A stretch of 16,793 nucleotides of DNA, taken from contig NW_019091634.1 of NCBI RefSeq assembly GCF_001949145.1, forward strand, positions 295,694 through 312,486. Direction: 5' to 3'. This DNA comes from Acanthaster planci (lineage: Eukaryota; Echinodermata; Asteroidea; Valvatida; Acanthasteridae). Both the position numbers and the translations under genes were made by a program. Of this stretch, positions 7,581 through 16,511 are shown one piece after another (the first letter of the stretch is position 1; every line of letters begins with the position of its first letter). The notes below the pieces were generated by a model. The model made no database searches, had not been told where the DNA came from, and saw only the letters and a program-made list of their open reading frames with translations.

Positions 7581-8714
7581 GGAAAAATACATTTAAATGT
7601 CTTGTAACATTTGGAATGAAAGAAAGTGTTGCACTCTGGGAACGCAAGGGATAGCCTCGATCTCGGCTGATGAAATGATTAAAGATACAGGGGAACCCTG
7701 AGGAAAAAGATACAGACAAGAGTAATAGCACCAAAAGGAACAGGAGAATCACACTAGAGCATTGGCGTCTCCAGGATTGATTCCAAAGAAGCAAACCACT
7801 TTCTTCCGGGGGAGGATGGGGGAGGAGCGTTCATCAGCTAAGAACGGGTAAACGATTAACAGAGGGGCAATTTTCTTTCTTTTTAAGGCAAATTGGTGAT
7901 TTCCAACCCTTTCGTTTGTTTCATTTTGTTCATTTCCCCCATTTTAGTTGGTTTTTTTTTCAAAAGGATTGCCCTTTGCCCCCTCTTGCTTACCGTAGTC
8001 AATTAAAGAGCACTACTGCAGAGTTAAACGCTAGTTGTCCCCTCGTGGTTAGGTCTAATCTACGAGTTTTACCTTTTGCTGTGGTACAGATGTCGGTGCA
8101 GCTCCACACATATGTAATCCGAACATTTTCTGAATCCCCGACAGAAATCTCCTTACACTCGCATTTAGAACATCCATCAGTGAAGGGTGCTGACCCTGGC
8201 TGAAAAACAAAGTTACGGCTATATGCTAATTCAAATAAATGATCATTTGAGAATTTCTGTCTTCATTTTCATCGACCTATCCGGATACCTGATTCTACAA
8301 AACTACAACAGAGGCAGAAACAAAAACAGTGTCCTGTTTGATGGAAAAAATGGAAGAAAACGTACATTCGTGCGTTATTGTTGGACATGTGCACTCAGAT
8401 GCCTTTTAAGGTGCTCTTTTCACTTTGAAATATGCTTTAAGAACGCATTTTAGTAACCTAGAATTTGATTTTTCGCTTATTACGTCATATTAAGTTTGCA
8501 CTCCCAAATTTTTGATAATCAATCCAATATCCAAATTCGAAGAATAAGCACAGCCTGACGTGGTTGGCATTAAACTTGGATAATTTTGTTATCCTCGTTC
8601 TATACCACATGCTAGACAAACGATTGACTTGTATTTATAAAGATATGAATACAGGAAAGTTGACAGAAACTTTCAAGGAATAGATATTAGAAATAAAAAT
8701 AAGGTTGAACAACA
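7581..8714. repeat. Segmental duplication R, copy 2
   Basis: Direct repeat of 3432-4566. This copy retains the sequence to the right of the homology break and is followed, about 540 bp further on, by the TIL-like exon. It is therefore the copy with the complete TIL plus E cassette. Small differences include a seven-base deletion in an A-rich tract near 8350 and an interrupted G tract near 7808-7818. Confidence 0.9.
8073..8199 (-). CDS. Cys-rich E-like (VWC-like) exon, copy 2 (phase 0-1)
   Basis: It encodes the same 42-residue segment as the copy at 4052-3926, with Cys at residues 10, 13, 15, 34 and 38 and a Trp two residues before Cys34. Acceptor TTTTTCAG|CCAGGG and donor AAAAG|GTAAAAC are both intact. 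It enters in phase 0, exactly the phase left by the TIL-like exon about 1 kb upstream in the transcript (9547-9252). Joined to that exon, the Cys pattern reads C-V-x4-C ... E-C-W-PG ... C-x2-C-x-C ... W-x-C-x3-C, as in a TIL module followed by an E/VWC-like segment. Such modules occur in secreted von Willebrand factor, mucin and zonadhesin-type proteins. It leaves in phase 1, ready for a Thr-rich exon. Confidence 0.65.
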
Positions 8715-9251
8715 CTGAATAGTGAAAGGGCACTGCTTTGACTCCCAGTTCTCTCTTAATAGACTCTGCGTAAGACTCATGGTAGCAAGTACGAATTTGC
8801 AGCGGGGAGAACACCAATGGGAGCTGCAGGTAGGCAGGGACTTGACAGTAATACACGTCAAGTGTAATGTTGTCGGGGAAAAAGAAGTAGTGGACTCTTA
8901 GGACAAAATTGCATTAGCTCTCTACTCTCATCCGACTGAATGCGATTACTTAAACTAGCCAATTGTACCTCCAAAAGTATTTTTCAATACATGAAGGTGT
9001 CAAAATTAAGGTGTGGAATGAAATTACTGCAAGGACGTGATTAAATTAGATAAATTACTTAAATTGTAATGGCATAAGCTAAAATGTCATGGAAAGAGGT
9101 GGCACCGAATTGTGTGACCCTTAGAGTACTAAGAATCAGTGAAAAAAAAATGAAACCAATGGAACGTCAAAGACAACCTCGTCAAACATAGCAAAACAGC
9201 AACAAAATACCAGAGACAGCACTATACCCTCCAAAACTGAAAATCTCTTAC
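8715..9251. other. Intron between the TIL-like and E-like exons
   Basis: No further exon recognised. The sequence is AT-rich, with short open frames that have no family features. Confidence 0.45.
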
Positions 9252-9547
9252 CCAGCATTCTGGCGTCGTCCCAGGCGTCTGTGTGGGACAAAACTCCAGC
9301 CACACACACATGTCAGTTTCCCAACTAAATCCCAATACACTCAGGACACTGCCATCAAAGCTGTTACTGTCTCGCAAGTACCCAGGTTGGCAAACACATG
9401 TTGTCGGATGTCCATAATCCGGAGCAAAGAAACGGTCACACGAATCTACGGTGGGGAATGGGGGCTCACCAGGGCCGGATGGGTTGTATTCTTGGTCTTT
9501 ACACGAGATCGACTGGTTTACATGACACTCCGTGCGTTCGACACATT
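9252..9547 (-). CDS. Cys-rich TIL-like exon (phase 1-0)
   Basis: This 296-bp exon encodes 98 complete residues with nine Cys (at 1, 7, 15, 36, 50, 52, 80, 86 and 97). The central motif TCVCQPGYLRDS followed by CVWLEFC is the signature of the second half of a TIL (trypsin inhibitor-like Cys-rich) module: C-x-C-x2-GY-x-R-x ... C-V-x4-C. The first half is less typical, and an 18-residue insert follows the GYLRDS motif. The acceptor is excellent (TGTCTTTTTTTTCTAG|AATGTG). The donor is near consensus (GCTGG|GTAAGAG). It enters in phase 1 and leaves in phase 0, complementing the E-like exon. TIL modules are disulfide-bonded extracellular domains, often next to VWD/C8 domains; neither is seen here. 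An EGF-like fold is a less likely reading. Confidence 0.65.
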
Positions 9548-9947
9548 CTAGAAAAAAAAGACACTGATAGTAGACCTCCACTTTTTTAAAAAGTATAGTG
9601 TTGCTGCTTCTTGAAAATGTAGCAAAGCAAATAATTAGTTTGACTGGCAGATCTCTGCACATATAATCAGTAGCGTATCCAGGTCTCGGGGCAGGGGCTG
9701 CAACGTATTTTGTTTGCGAACACGGCTGTACAAATGTGCTTTCGTGGCAACAAATTCGCCTTCCTTTCACGTTCACCTGAACTGTGAACTGGTATTTACG
9801 ACAACTGCCAAATGCAGAGAAATTATAAGCAGAAATGTTCTGCAGCAGAAGTCGCTCAAGTTGAATGGAAGAACCAAAATGATACCTTGCAGGAACGGTG
9901 TATTGGACAAGTGTCAAAAGATGAAAGATCTTTTCATAATAACTCAT
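9548..9947 (-). other. Open-frame extension upstream of the TIL-like exon
   Basis: The reading frame of the TIL-like exon stays open through its acceptor and about 400 bases further, to an ATG at 9947, giving an uninterrupted 241-codon frame. The part nearest the exon is the pyrimidine-rich intron end and is unlikely to be protein. Further upstream (about 9715-9830) there is a segment with four Cys (GSCRKYQFTVQVNV, then RRICCHESTFVQPC) preceded by a good acceptor-like sequence (TTTCTCTGCATTTGGCAG). It could be another exon, but its phase (2) does not fit its neighbours and I found no convincing donor. No domain recognised. Confidence 0.3.
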
Positions 9948-10147
9948 TAACTACATTATAACATTCTAACTCATATATGCATTCTCTGTATGAAGGCCAA
10001 CATGTAAACCAATTCGTTTAACGATTGTAGTAAACTTTGACACAGACATCAACGGAATTGCTGTTTTGACATTTCTCAACACGCCGTTAAATGGGCCTCA
10101 GGTGTTTCGTGGCGTCACTGGTCCAGGTTTTTAGCTGTACTATTTTT
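9948..10147. other. Unassigned intron sequence
   Basis: Nothing recognised on either strand. Confidence 0.4.
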
Positions 10148-10383
10148 CCAGAAAAGGTATTAATTTTTTAAAATAAATTTTAAAGAATAAGCCTTTTCTG
10201 GGTTCAACTGGAAGCAAAAGTCAGCTTAATTTTTTCGCGTTAAAAAAGGAAAACTGACTTTATTACTTGCTGTAAAAAAAGATGGGGGTGTCTAATGATT
10301 GATTATATTTGGGTTAAAAAAAAACAAGGGTTAATGACTTGTAATTTTATACCTGATGATGTCATCAGTTGGTAAACCCTGTT
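10148..10383. repeat. Cluster of three small inverted repeats
   Basis: Three hairpin-forming pairs lie in series. CCAGAAAAGG at 10148 pairs with CCTTTTCTGG at 10192. AAAGTCAG at 10217 pairs with CTGACTTT at 10254. AACAAGGGTT at 10323 pairs imperfectly with AACCCTGTT at 10375. The cluster may be a worn non-autonomous element or chance pairing in AT-rich DNA. It has no coding capacity. Confidence 0.4.
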
Positions 10384-11753
10384 TGGACGCCTTGGGATCA
10401 GGGCTGATGTTAATTTCAACTTTCAAGTTTATGCATTTCCCATTTAAAAAATAAAGCAGAGAACTACTGTCTGGAAATACAGAAGAAATATTGAATCGAA
10501 AGATTAATAAAACGTTACCGGTTTGAGCCCAGTAGCCTTGAAAACATGAACAAGTGATTGCTCATTCTCTACCTTAGATTGCCATTCCAAACCTGCCATG
10601 ATGCTGCAGCCCCTCCCCCCCTCTGCGTCTTGATCTGTTCGACATCTTTTATCACAAGGTTATCCACTGTGTATTGGTCCGATCCCCTTATAAATTGTGA
10701 CTAGATTTTTTCCTGATTGAATATCCCCACTAGCTAAAGGTTGGCCGCTGCCCTAAGCAATGCGCTCGCCACCACCAGCACCCCTTTCCCTTGGTCACGT
10801 CATGTCACTTGGCTCTACGATTTCCTATCCAATCAGTTTTCCCTTTTGCCTCACCAACTCTGTATTCATTATCTCGTGGCTTAGGGGAATCTGAACCGTA
10901 TCCTTTGTCACTACGCGGCAGGGAAATGGGAAGGAGGCGTTGCCACTGCATGAAATAGTTTGGTTGTCTATTCTTAGCTGAGGTTGATCCAGATCCAACG
11001 TAGTACCCATCGCAAGCAGAAATTATATCTTGGAAATAGCCTGATGCGTGGTTAAGGACTAAATAATGACCTGAACCTTCACGTAATGTTCCTCTGTCGA
11101 CAGGTTCACCACTGAACTTCCTCTCACAGTCAAAGGAGTGTCATCGGCCTAGCGAATAATAGTCTACCATAGGTTTCAGGTCAGGTCCCAGGTCAGGTCT
11201 TCTGGTCGCTTCTTTTGTTCCAATTCATCCATGGAAATGATTGGTTCGGTTGATCTGCTACATAGTTTGTACTGGATTCTTTTTATTCACAGGTATTCTG
11301 GCATTCCTAATTTTACTTCACTTTACTTTGTCTTTTTCTCCCTTTGGGCCTGTCAGTTAATTCCTTCAAAAATGTTCTAAACCACTGCAGCTGTGGCAGG
11401 TCTCATTTTCCCTAGCCTGTATGGCTTGCATGCAGTTCGTCGTGTGGTCTTGACTATCCATTTCGCCGCGGGAGCGCCTTGATCAAAGGCTACATTTTCC
11501 CAGACTTCCCAGTCCCTTTTATGCTGACCCATTTCTTGTTTTCCACAGTCTTTACGCTACGCGAAGCTGTGGTCCAACACCACATCGGTTTTCAAGGTCG
11601 GTCATTTTCACTTGTGGTGCAGTTAACTGTTCAGACAAAGTTTGCGTCTCCCGGATGCATTTCTCTCTTACGACAGATTCCACGTACCATGTACCACATT
11701 GGGCTCACTGCCTCTGTCTCTCTGTTTAAACAGAGCCGCCGGTATTGCTCCAT
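10384..11753. other. Unassigned, less AT-rich stretch
   Basis: Base composition becomes visibly richer in C and G from about 10560. Short frames exist on both strands, including a minus-strand frame at 11010-10825, but none shows a recognisable domain. It may be part of the same old insertion as the region to its right. Confidence 0.3.
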
Positions 11754-12860
11754 CTAAGGACTTCGGGGAGCCCTAAATATTCCAGCTTCCACTTTTGCAT
11801 GCGTTATGGCATCCTTGAAATGCCCCCTTGTGAGTCTTCCCCACGAATTTCCAAGCACCTGATTGGCCTGCACATTCAGGTTTGACTCAAAGTGATTCGC
11901 TCCAAGGAATGTCTCCAGAATATCTGTCTGGAACAAAAACTGTTCTTGCTGCTCCAGGGATCTTCTCATCCCGTGCACCAATCTTCCCTTCTTGGTCTGC
12001 CGAGGGCTCCTCTGGATTCCTGCTTTCAATCGTCGCTTGGCGCCGACCCTTTCGGCAGTCCCTCTCTCTTCATCGGCGAAGTAACCTTTGAGAGTTGTTG
12101 TTGATTCAAGCCTATCCAAACAGCGTACTTCACGTGCCTGGCACGTGATATCCACTTGGCTCACCTACAATTCTCGTTGTTTTCTGTGCGTAGGGCTACC
12201 TCATAATGTCTACTTGAGTTGAAGCTATGTTGATCATTGCTCCCACTGCAGACTGCCAAAATGCTACCACATTGCCCGGGGGATGTCTGCATTCCTGTCG
12301 TTAGGGTGCTGAAAACAAGTGGCACACGCGGTGGAACCTTGGCTGTGTTTGAAAGCCCCAACTGACAGTAAAGATTCCTGGTAATGCAGAAGGTCCAACA
12401 TCCACACCTCTTGTGGAATGCTTTCTTACCCCTGCAGCTCCTCGTAGCCTGAGTTGATGCTTTACTATTGCCCCTGGCATCTGCATGTTGTTCATGGGAG
12501 GAGGGGTACTCAGTGGAGTGAATATCGACGATCTTCGGGCTTGTGCTCCCAGATAGCCCACCCATCCACGTTGCAGTGTCCTCTCTTCTCCATCAGCCGT
12601 CTATCCTGACAACCCTCCTTGAACAAACCACTACAGATTTCACTGCTGATATCACTGGAGACAGCTGTAGCTTTGTCACTCCCTTGACTGGTTGAAGTAT
12701 GTTGGTTGCTCCACTTGTTGTACCTCCAACAGTCGCACTGCCTCTTGAGAGAAGTCACTGCCCTGATACTGGGTTACCACTCCTGGGTGGACCTCTTTTA
12801 CTAAGTGTCTCGCCAGTGCCAGCACTGCTTGCTTTTTCTGCTCCTGTTTGGTTCAGTGTC
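11754..12860 (-). pseudogene. Broken retroelement-like region, possible Ty3/Gypsy-type Gag remnant
   Basis: Several minus-strand frames overlap and change into each other, as in an old coding region with small indels. Near 11860-11960 two adjacent frames together show features reminiscent of the N-terminal part of Ty3/Gypsy Gag capsid: a YSG-x2-PW motif in one frame and an HFE-x6-QAN motif in the other. Another frame at about 12840-12690 has a stretch of ordinary protein-like composition (HLVKEVHPGVVTQYQG). No protease, reverse transcriptase, integrase or paired long terminal repeats were seen. If it is a retroelement, only a defective 5' part remains. The assignment is weak; an unrelated host pseudogene is possible. 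Confidence 0.3.
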
Positions 12861-14270
12861 TTTTTCTTCCTTCAGCCTTGCACTTTACCCTTGAAACCTT
12901 CATACTTAAGTTGGTGTAGGCCCAGATCCAACCCCACAACACTGAGACAGTAAGTCAAGAACAGCTGAATCATTCATCATCGGCCATTCCTTCGTGATCT
13001 AGAGCACATTCAAATGTTTTTACCACTTTCAGAATCAAGCAATGATTAACGCCATACAAGAAGTGCTAAAAGGGTCAAGATGTATCTTCTTTTCGAAGAT
13101 ATCTGAAAGCTACTCCAAGCTCAAGATTTTACTCCACGGTTGCCAGTCATCTGGAACGTTTGCCACGTACCACTTTCGCCTCAGCAAATACATCTTGTCT
13201 TGTTGAAATTCTCTCTGTCTGCACGGGGGTCAAGTGCAAGTCTATGTAATCCAAGACTGGACGCCGTGGCATTGCCGTGCCGAACTTCATTCAAATCAGT
13301 GTGGCAATATCACGGCAATACCGTAGTAGTTGCGCTAAACACCAAACTTGAACCGAACTGAATATTTGTTTTGAAATAGGCATTAAGGAGGGGGTATTTT
13401 TTCGTTGTCTTTGGGAAAAGAAGGGTAAGGGCAGTTTCAGAGTTTGGGACGGGCATTTTGTACCGTTCAGGATAGTTATAGCCATACACATGAAGTGGAT
13501 TTAAGACATCAGATGCTTACAACAACAATCCAACATTCTTCACGGGGGGTGTAGTGGATATTGACTAAAATCAGGCAGTATTCAAACAAAATCCCTGAAT
13601 TTGTTTGAACCTCTTCATTTTCCACCATATGCCATTAAATACACTTTCTTGATCGGAAAAGTTTCTCCATGGTAATTGCTTGCAGAAATTGAACTGACTG
13701 TCTGGCTGTTGGAGGTACATAATTGAGGAGCTGGGACGCTCTGCACCATCTCTTATTGGTGTCATTGTGGAAAGTGGACCATGTAAGGACAGGACGTCTG
13801 GGGAATCCTATTTTGAAATGGTCCGCGACCTAAATACTTATGTAAGAAAATCATGTTTGAGTAATAAGCTGGTCAGTCAAGGCACATAGACATGCACCCC
13901 TTCCATACGGAATGTAAGTTGCGCCTGCTCCCACAGCCCCCGGCCGGCCATGCGCCCCGCGGTACTACCATTGCAGGCTGAGATGTACCTTATCAAAGCT
14001 GTCACGAGGCGACACCAACATTTACATTTCCAGAGCAGTGTTCAAGAAATCCAAAACACCGGTGCCGCTTGTAAATTCACACTCTTAGTAAATTTTATTC
14101 AGTAGCTAGTCAAACATTGATCTACAACTCCAACGTTAAAAACTCTCCACTGCAATGCTCTTATCCCCGGCGCATTCTCCACCCTATCACCCACCGTTTG
14201 TTCATCGGACAAAGGCTTCCCTGTAGATTTTAAAGTATTATCACAAACCTAAAGCATAACGTAGGCCTAC
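12861..14270. other. Unassigned intron sequence
   Basis: No gene recognised. Minus-strand frames at 13491-13291 and 13765-13571 are open but show no motif, Thr enrichment or good splice borders. A short GC-rich patch lies at about 13918-14010. Towards the right end is the donor of the microexon, within a TAGGCCTA octamer at 14262-14269. Confidence 0.35.
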
Positions 14271-14297
14271 CTGTTGTTGAGACTCCAGTCGTTGGTG
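14271..14297 (-). CDS. 27-bp microexon of the mucin-like gene (phase 1-1)
   Basis: A pyrimidine-rich acceptor (CTTATTCCTTCACAG) is followed by 27 bases encoding a split codon, PTTGVSTT and one base of the next codon, then the donor CAACAG|GTAGGC. Entry and exit are both phase 1, matching the Thr-rich exons, and the composition (four Thr in eight residues) fits too. The donor lies inside the palindrome TAGGCCTA. Very short exons can be chance matches, but the joint fit of acceptor, donor, phase and composition is good. In the transcript it would follow exon E and precede the TIL-like exon. Confidence 0.5.
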
Positions 14298-14812
14298 CTG
14301 TGAAGGAATAAGATCATTACATTGTTATTATTTCAAGGTTTGCACACCCATGATAATCTTGGGAAAAAAACAGATTTGGTAATGTGGCCGATGGAAACCA
14401 TTTTCACACAGGATCCATGTGGATGTTCCGTGGATGAAGGGAAAACGTAAGTATCTCTTCGGGTTAGATTCGTTTCAAATTAAATAATGAGTTGAACATA
14501 TATTCTCATTCACCGTGGATGTGACAGGTTGACACTGTCTGATCTGGGAATGTTTAAAAAATGTACCAAAGAATTCTGGTCCCACGAAATGTGGAAATGC
14601 TCTCGCTCCCTGAATACTATTTAGTTCTGAAGTATAGTTAACTCAGCTGACATTGGTGGTTTTTAGTTGATTTATCTGTGTAACACTTTGAAGTGAATTC
14701 CAGGATTTTTAATGTTTATATCGCGAAATATTTATTTTGGTTGTAATGGTAGAATTCTCACAAAACCTTTGATTTGTTTTTCTTTGACGCAAAATAGCAA
14801 CCGGATAATTAC
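14298..14812. other. Intron between exon E and the microexon
   Basis: AT-rich, with no other exon or repeat recognised. Confidence 0.45.
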
Positions 14813-14947
14813 CGGGAGTTGTTGCTTCGGTTGACTTTGTTGTTGAAGTTGGAATGGTGGTTAGTCTAGGTGTTGTGGTGGGTGTTCTAGTGGTTGTTGG
14901 CGCAGTTGTTGACGTTTCAGTTGTTGGTTCAGCTGTGGTCGTGGCTT
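14813..14947 (-). CDS. Thr-rich mucin-like exon E (phase 1-1)
   Basis: Internal exon of 135 bp with 44 complete residues, 23 of them Thr and many of the rest Pro, Ser or Ala, including APTTTRTPTTTPRLTTIP. It is a candidate densely O-glycosylated segment. The acceptor is strong (TTGTTTTCTTAG|AAGCC). The donor is TCCCG|GTAATT. Both flanking introns are phase 1. Composition and phase match exons A to D on the other side of the Cys-rich cassette, so Thr-rich segments flank the TIL plus E module on both sides. It has no Cys and no sign of decay. Confidence 0.65.
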
Positions 14948-15437
14948 CTAAGAAAACAATTTGGAAATACGATACGTATGGCGTTATACAAAATCTGTCC
15001 TATCTAACCTGTCGAATAAGTTACTATGCCCACAGACGCTTTATTATAGTGGTTTGGTTTGCAGGAGGTTGACTGTAAGGGGATTTCTCTAACAAGGTGC
15101 ATGTCCATTATATCTCCCATTATCTCAAAATATGTGCCCATTTTGTCCACAATTTGACCGAGTAGGATGTTTCCTATGAAGAAGTTTATTTGGTGCACAA
15201 ATGTTCAGAAATGACACCGTCCCATACAGGGTTGTCAGTAATTTCACTCTACTTTTAAAAATTGTGCGGTTGTTTCAAGGCTGGATCAGGTATATTTGTG
15301 GGGGGCACTCTTGGGAGAGGGATGTAGTAAAAGAATGAAATTTACTTGGACAAATTGTAACCTTTTATGACCTCTATGAATGGTCAGCTATATTTGGGGT
15401 GTTGGTATTTCGAACAAAAACCTCAGGGCTTATCTAC
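14948..15437. other. Intron between exons F and E
   Basis: Nothing coding recognised; short frames only. Confidence 0.45.
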
Positions 15438-15485
15438 CCGTAGAAATTGCCTGGGTAGTTGCTTCAACAACAGTTGGTACAGTTG
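15438..15485 (-). CDS. Short Thr-containing exon F (phase 1-1), homologue of exon D 5' part
   Basis: A 48-bp candidate exon with 15 complete residues (TVPTVVEATTQAIST). The acceptor is CTGCAAAAGAG|CAACTG with a CTTTTTCC tract just upstream. The donor is CTACGG|GTAGAT, directly before an in-frame TAA. Phase 1 on both sides. It lies in duplication P copy 2 and aligns with the start of exon D, but lacks an 18-base block present there and is cut short by the donor after homology ends. It may be a working short exon or a truncated relic of a longer one; the lower Thr share leaves this open. Confidence 0.45.
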
Positions 15486-16119
15486 CTCTTTTGCAGGAAA
15501 AAGAAGAATGAACAGTACAGGAATGGGTCTTACACATTTTCACTCGTAATCATCCTCAGACACACAGCGTCAAAGTAACCTTTTGCAATGTCATGTACAA
15601 AAAACTGACGCAGGTGGCTTCACTGTGCAAATATCTCTTACAACTGTATCACTTTTTTAAGCGTTTTAAAACGCACATGATTTCATTTTAGGGAAGATTT
15701 TGATTTGCCGTTTTACGCACACTGACTTACGTTACTGTTAATTAATTCTACCATAAGGAAGGAATGACGTACGTGCCCCATATTTGGTTAAAAATCCCTT
15801 TTAAAGCGTATTCTTTACTGAATAAGTTGAAATGGTGTCTCATGCGTCCTTGTGTGTGTGGGGGGGGCTTTGCTAGGAAGTGTAAATACATACTAGGGAA
15901 ACGTCCTTTCACCTCCCTATGGGGAGGGGATACTTTTTCATACGGATGAAAAATACGGGCAATTCACAATAGCAAGCCTCCAAGAGTCTGTAACACGTCC
16001 CCCAATCACAATGCGCGAAATCTGTCGAACTTTTCCAAACGTACATTGGGTTGACAGATTTTGCGCATTATAATTAGCCAACGCGCTACAAACTCTTGGT
16101 GGTGCGCTATTGTGAAACG
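15440..16119. repeat. Segmental duplication P, copy 2
   Basis: Colinear with 2714-3400 in the same orientation, with small indels such as TTAATTAATTC here against TTAATTC in copy 1. It contains exon F at its left end and the second fold-back element at its right end. Nothing coding is seen in between. Confidence 0.85.
15963..16116. mobile_element. Fold-back MITE-like element, copy 2 (154 bp)
   Basis: Ends TTCACAATAGCAAGCC and GTGCGCTATTGTGAA form an inverted terminal repeat of more than 30 bases with mismatches; the interior also pairs (CCAATCACAATGCGCGAAAT with the stretch before the right arm). It has the same length as copy 1 at 3244-3397. This copy keeps the terminal CACAATAGC better, so it is closer to the ancestral ends. 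No coding capacity. Confidence 0.75.
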
Positions 16120-16129
16120 CCTGTAAAAA

Positions 16130-16372
16130 AACTGTTAAAAACTCTGGGCAAAATGGTACTGGGTAAACTTCTTTTGTGAATTGCTGGTTCGTTATTAGTC
16201 AACAATTTAGTAACTTTTGGGGTTGGGTAGGCCAGAAAAGTGACCAACGTTGGATAACCTTTCAGGTACAATAGCTGGATAAAAATTCCTTAATTGAGTT
16301 AAGGTTTTATTTTTACGCTTGTTTTGCCCACCAAGTGTTGGGGAGAAATTCGAGTAACAAACCCAACAGATT
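16130..16372. repeat. Second copy of the TTGGGCA / CCAAC motif element (opposite orientation)
   Basis: It begins CTGTTAAAAACTCTGGGCAA, which matches the reverse complement of the 7428 edge. It contains GGGTTGGG, a perfect CCAACGTTGG palindrome at about 16242-16251, and ends near CAAACCCAACAG. Non-coding; borders approximate. Confidence 0.4.
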
Positions 16373-16420
16373 AGTATTATTCGATTGAACTGGATGACGG
16401 TGCCTAGTTGCTTTTCATCA

Positions 16421-16432
16421 TGCGCACGCGCT
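16421..16432 (+). promoter_or_regulatory. NRF1-like motif upstream of the SAM gene
   Basis: TGCGCACGCGCT matches 11 of 12 positions of the NRF1 consensus YGCGCAYGCGCR. It lies about 80 bases upstream of the proposed ATG. NRF1 sites are common in promoters of broadly expressed animal genes. A related TTGCGCACGC lies at 16731-16740. The role is inferred. Confidence 0.4.
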
Positions 16433-16502
16433 TTGGTGGTCTAATCTATTATGCATGCACAATATCTGTGGTGCATGGCTAACGTTGCATACACATCACG
16501 AC

Positions 16503-16511
16503 AATGGCGGC
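16503..16511 (+). promoter_or_regulatory. YY1-like motif overlapping the start codon
   Basis: AATGGCGGC contains the YY1 core ATGGCGGC exactly at the proposed initiation codon. In animal genes this arrangement often marks a short 5' untranslated region just downstream of the transcription start. Inferred from motif and position only. Confidence 0.4.

Noticed and set aside
3778-8453. Repeated plus-strand frames at 3778-4285 and 7916-8453 as duplicated genes
   Set aside because: Their similarity reflects the DNA duplication R. The minus strand has the Cys pattern, both splice sites and a better fit to known domains.
10825-11010. Minus-strand frame with two possible N-glycosylation sites as an exon
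   Set aside because: Phase and splice borders do not fit the mucin-like chain, and no domain is recognised.
11479-12953. Plus-strand frames at 11479-11757, 11882-12104 and 12699-12953 as genes
   Set aside because: They overlap minus-strand frames, have no recognisable domain and read like antisense of the broken region.
13571-13765. Minus-strand 64-codon frame as a further extracellular exon
   Set aside because: Only two Cys, no Thr enrichment, and no acceptor or donor in a compatible phase.
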